NCBI GenBank assembly: GCA_023402175.1
Contig: JAEXCN010000547.1
Location: 1 to 23,782, forward strand
Reading direction: 5' to 3'
DNA: 23,782 bases
Source of the DNA: Pseudomonadota bacterium
Lineage (GTDB): Bacteria > Myxococcota_A > Polyangia > Polyangiales > Polyangiaceae
Shown: piece by piece, positions 22,722 to 23,782 of the stretch
Layout: the number at the start of each line of letters is the position of its first letter
Position numbering within the stretch: the stretch's first letter is position 1
Translations under genes and position numbers: made by a program
Notes under the pieces: model-generated
Database searches by the model: none
The model's input: the letters and a program-made list of their open reading frames with translations, nothing else
What the model was told of the DNA's origin: nothing

Positions 22722-23777
22722 TCACTTGCACTTGCCGTTGTTGTCGCAGCCCTTGCAGCAGGCGTCGTTCCTCGCGCTGCACGAGTTTCCTTTCTTCAAA
22801 CATGCGTGACACTTGCCGTCGGCGCCGCAGCGATCTTCGGGCGACGAACAAATCGTTCCCGTCGTGCAGCACGCCTGGCCCGTGCCTCCGCACGCGCACT
22901 CGCAGCCGTTAGCGCGATTGCCGTCGCAGTTCGCGAACCGGGGCGAGCAGCTCGTGTAGCTGCAATTGCCGACCGAGCAGAGGATCCCGTTCGCGTTCTT
23001 GACCGTCGTCGAGCAGTCGGTCGTGCAGCTCCCGCAGTGCGCCGGATCGCTCGCGGTGTTCGTCTCGCAGCCGGTGTTCCCCGGCTGGCAGTGCATGAAG
23101 CCCGAGTTGCAGGTCCAACTGCAGACGCCGCTACTGCACGTCGGCAGGCCGTTCGTCGTGCTGCACGCCGCGCCGCACTCTCCGCAGTTGAGCGCATCGG
23201 ACATCGAGTCGACGCAGAAGCCGCCGCAGCATGCCTGGTTGGCGCCGGCGCACGTGCCGGCGCCCGTCCCCGTGCAGGTCTTCGTGCAGGTCCCGGACGG
23301 GCTGCACGAGAGGCCGTCGCTGCAGTCGTTCGACGAAAGGCACGCGACACAGCGGTGCCGGCCGATGTCACAGAACGGCGCGCTGCCACCCGTGAGCGTG
23401 TCGCAGTCCTCGTTCGTCTTGCAGCCGATCGCGCAGGCGCTCTCGTCGTTGCAATAGCTGCCCGCCGGGCATGTGTCCGTCGGAGTCTTTGCACATTGCA
23501 CGCACTGCGCATCCACGCATTTGACGAACGGCGCCCGACAGTCCGGATCGCCCGTGCACGGGCAGCCCGCGCCGAGGCATCCGCCGTCGTCGAGGATCTC
23601 TCCACCTTCGATCGGCACGGAGGCGTCGGTGAGGACCGAGCCGTCCTCGTTCGCGACCGAGCCGTCCATGTCGTCGAGCAGCTGCGGCTCTTCGACGCCC
23701 ATGATCGTCGCGCACGCGGAGATGGTCGCGGCGAGCACGAGCACTCCGATCCAGTGTCGGTTCGAGCGCGATGCCAC
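22722..23777 (-). CDS. Cys-rich lipoprotein with repeated Cys modules
   Basis: The protein is 351 aa from the GTG at 23777, close to the window edge, so a longer form cannot be ruled out. Residues 1-21 are a lipoprotein signal with lipobox ISAC (Cys22). An acidic spacer rich in Asp/Gly follows to ~65. The rest holds about 52 further Cys residues, so it is probably held together by many disulfides outside the cytoplasm. Two modules of ~40-45 residues repeat the plan CGxC...C...C..G.C...C....C.....GCE at ~198-238 and ~248-292. Earlier segments have CxxDxDC-like and CxxGxC spacings. Such modular Cys-rich proteins are common in myxobacteria, with no firm function; adhesion or surface structure is possible. 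It is unrelated to the kinase operon by strand spacing alone. Confidence 0.82.
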   Translation of the reverse strand: MASRSNRHWIGVLVLAATISACATIMGVEEPQLLDDMDGSVANEDGSVLTDASVPIEGGEILDDGGCLGAGCPCTGDPDCRAPFVKCVDAQCVQCAKTPTDTCPAGSYCNDESACAIGCKTNEDCDTLTGGSAPFCDIGRHRCVACLSSNDCSDGLSCSPSGTCTKTCTGTGAGTCAGANQACCGGFCVDSMSDALNCGECGAACSTTNGLPTCSSGVCSWTCNSGFMHCQPGNTGCETNTASDPAHCGSCTTDCSTTVKNANGILCSVGNCSYTSCSPRFANCDGNRANGCECACGGTGQACCTTGTICSSPEDRCGADGKCHACLKKGNSCSARNDACCKGCDNNGKCK

Positions 23778-23782
23778 ATCCA

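Noticed and set aside
22722..23777. Tryptophan synthase alpha chain label, which some databases give to similar Cys-rich myxobacterial proteins
   Set aside because: No TrpA motif or TIM-barrel pattern; it is a Cys-rich lipoprotein.

Overview
The window looks like chromosomal DNA of a myxobacterium (Myxococcota, most likely Polyangiales). The evidence is very high GC with GC-saturated third codon positions, several lipoproteins in which a short signal peptide runs into an Asp/Gly/Pro-rich spacer, a Cys-rich lipoprotein with repeated Cys modules, a transmembrane Ser/Thr kinase followed by a TPR/PEGA-like membrane protein, and stand-alone 2-oxoacid dehydrogenase E1 genes. This is inference from gene content; there is no rRNA or other marker in the window. 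I see no tRNA, CRISPR array, insertion sequence or phage gene.

Layout. 1-257 (-): start of a membrane protein cut by the window edge. 535-2334 (+): lipoprotein L,D-transpeptidase. 2335-3047: a non-coding stretch between convergent genes that carries two inverted copies of a hairpin-bearing repeat. 3048-6361 (-): pheA (chorismate mutase/prephenate dehydratase) overlapping by 4 nt a PrsW-family membrane protease gene with a SecD-like N-terminal region. 6396-6701 (+): small membrane protein. 6714-8964 (-): MscS channel with a cyclic-nucleotide domain, followed by an unknown protein. 9159-11624 (-): large di-heme peroxidase lipoprotein. 11903-12697 (-): secreted protein with a CTPFGA motif. 12743-15619 (-): sucA. 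15760-16995 (-): Pro-rich unknown protein. 17069-17872 (-): lipoprotein with a CSPFGA motif. 18016-20141 (+): branched-chain 2-oxoacid dehydrogenase E1 alpha and beta. 20270-22634 (-): Ser/Thr kinase then TPR/PEGA-like protein. 22722-23777 (-): Cys-rich lipoprotein.

How the genes fit together. The coding content is mainly central metabolism (2-oxoglutarate and branched-chain 2-oxoacid dehydrogenases, phenylalanine synthesis) and the cell envelope (peptidoglycan cross-linking, mechanosensitive channel, membrane protease, several lipoproteins). The E1 genes lack E2 and E3 neighbours, so those subunits must be encoded elsewhere.

The most interesting signals are: (1) genes without a Shine-Dalgarno site that have a TANNNT-like -10 box only 8-9 nt (five genes) or 13-14 nt (three genes) before the start codon, suggesting leaderless or nearly leaderless mRNAs, while genes lying inside operons or with long leaders keep clear Shine-Dalgarno sites; (2) the inverted pair of structured repeats between convergent genes; (3) the SecD-like/PrsW/PH-like fusion protein coupled to pheA. 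I did not find a clear defence or mobile system.
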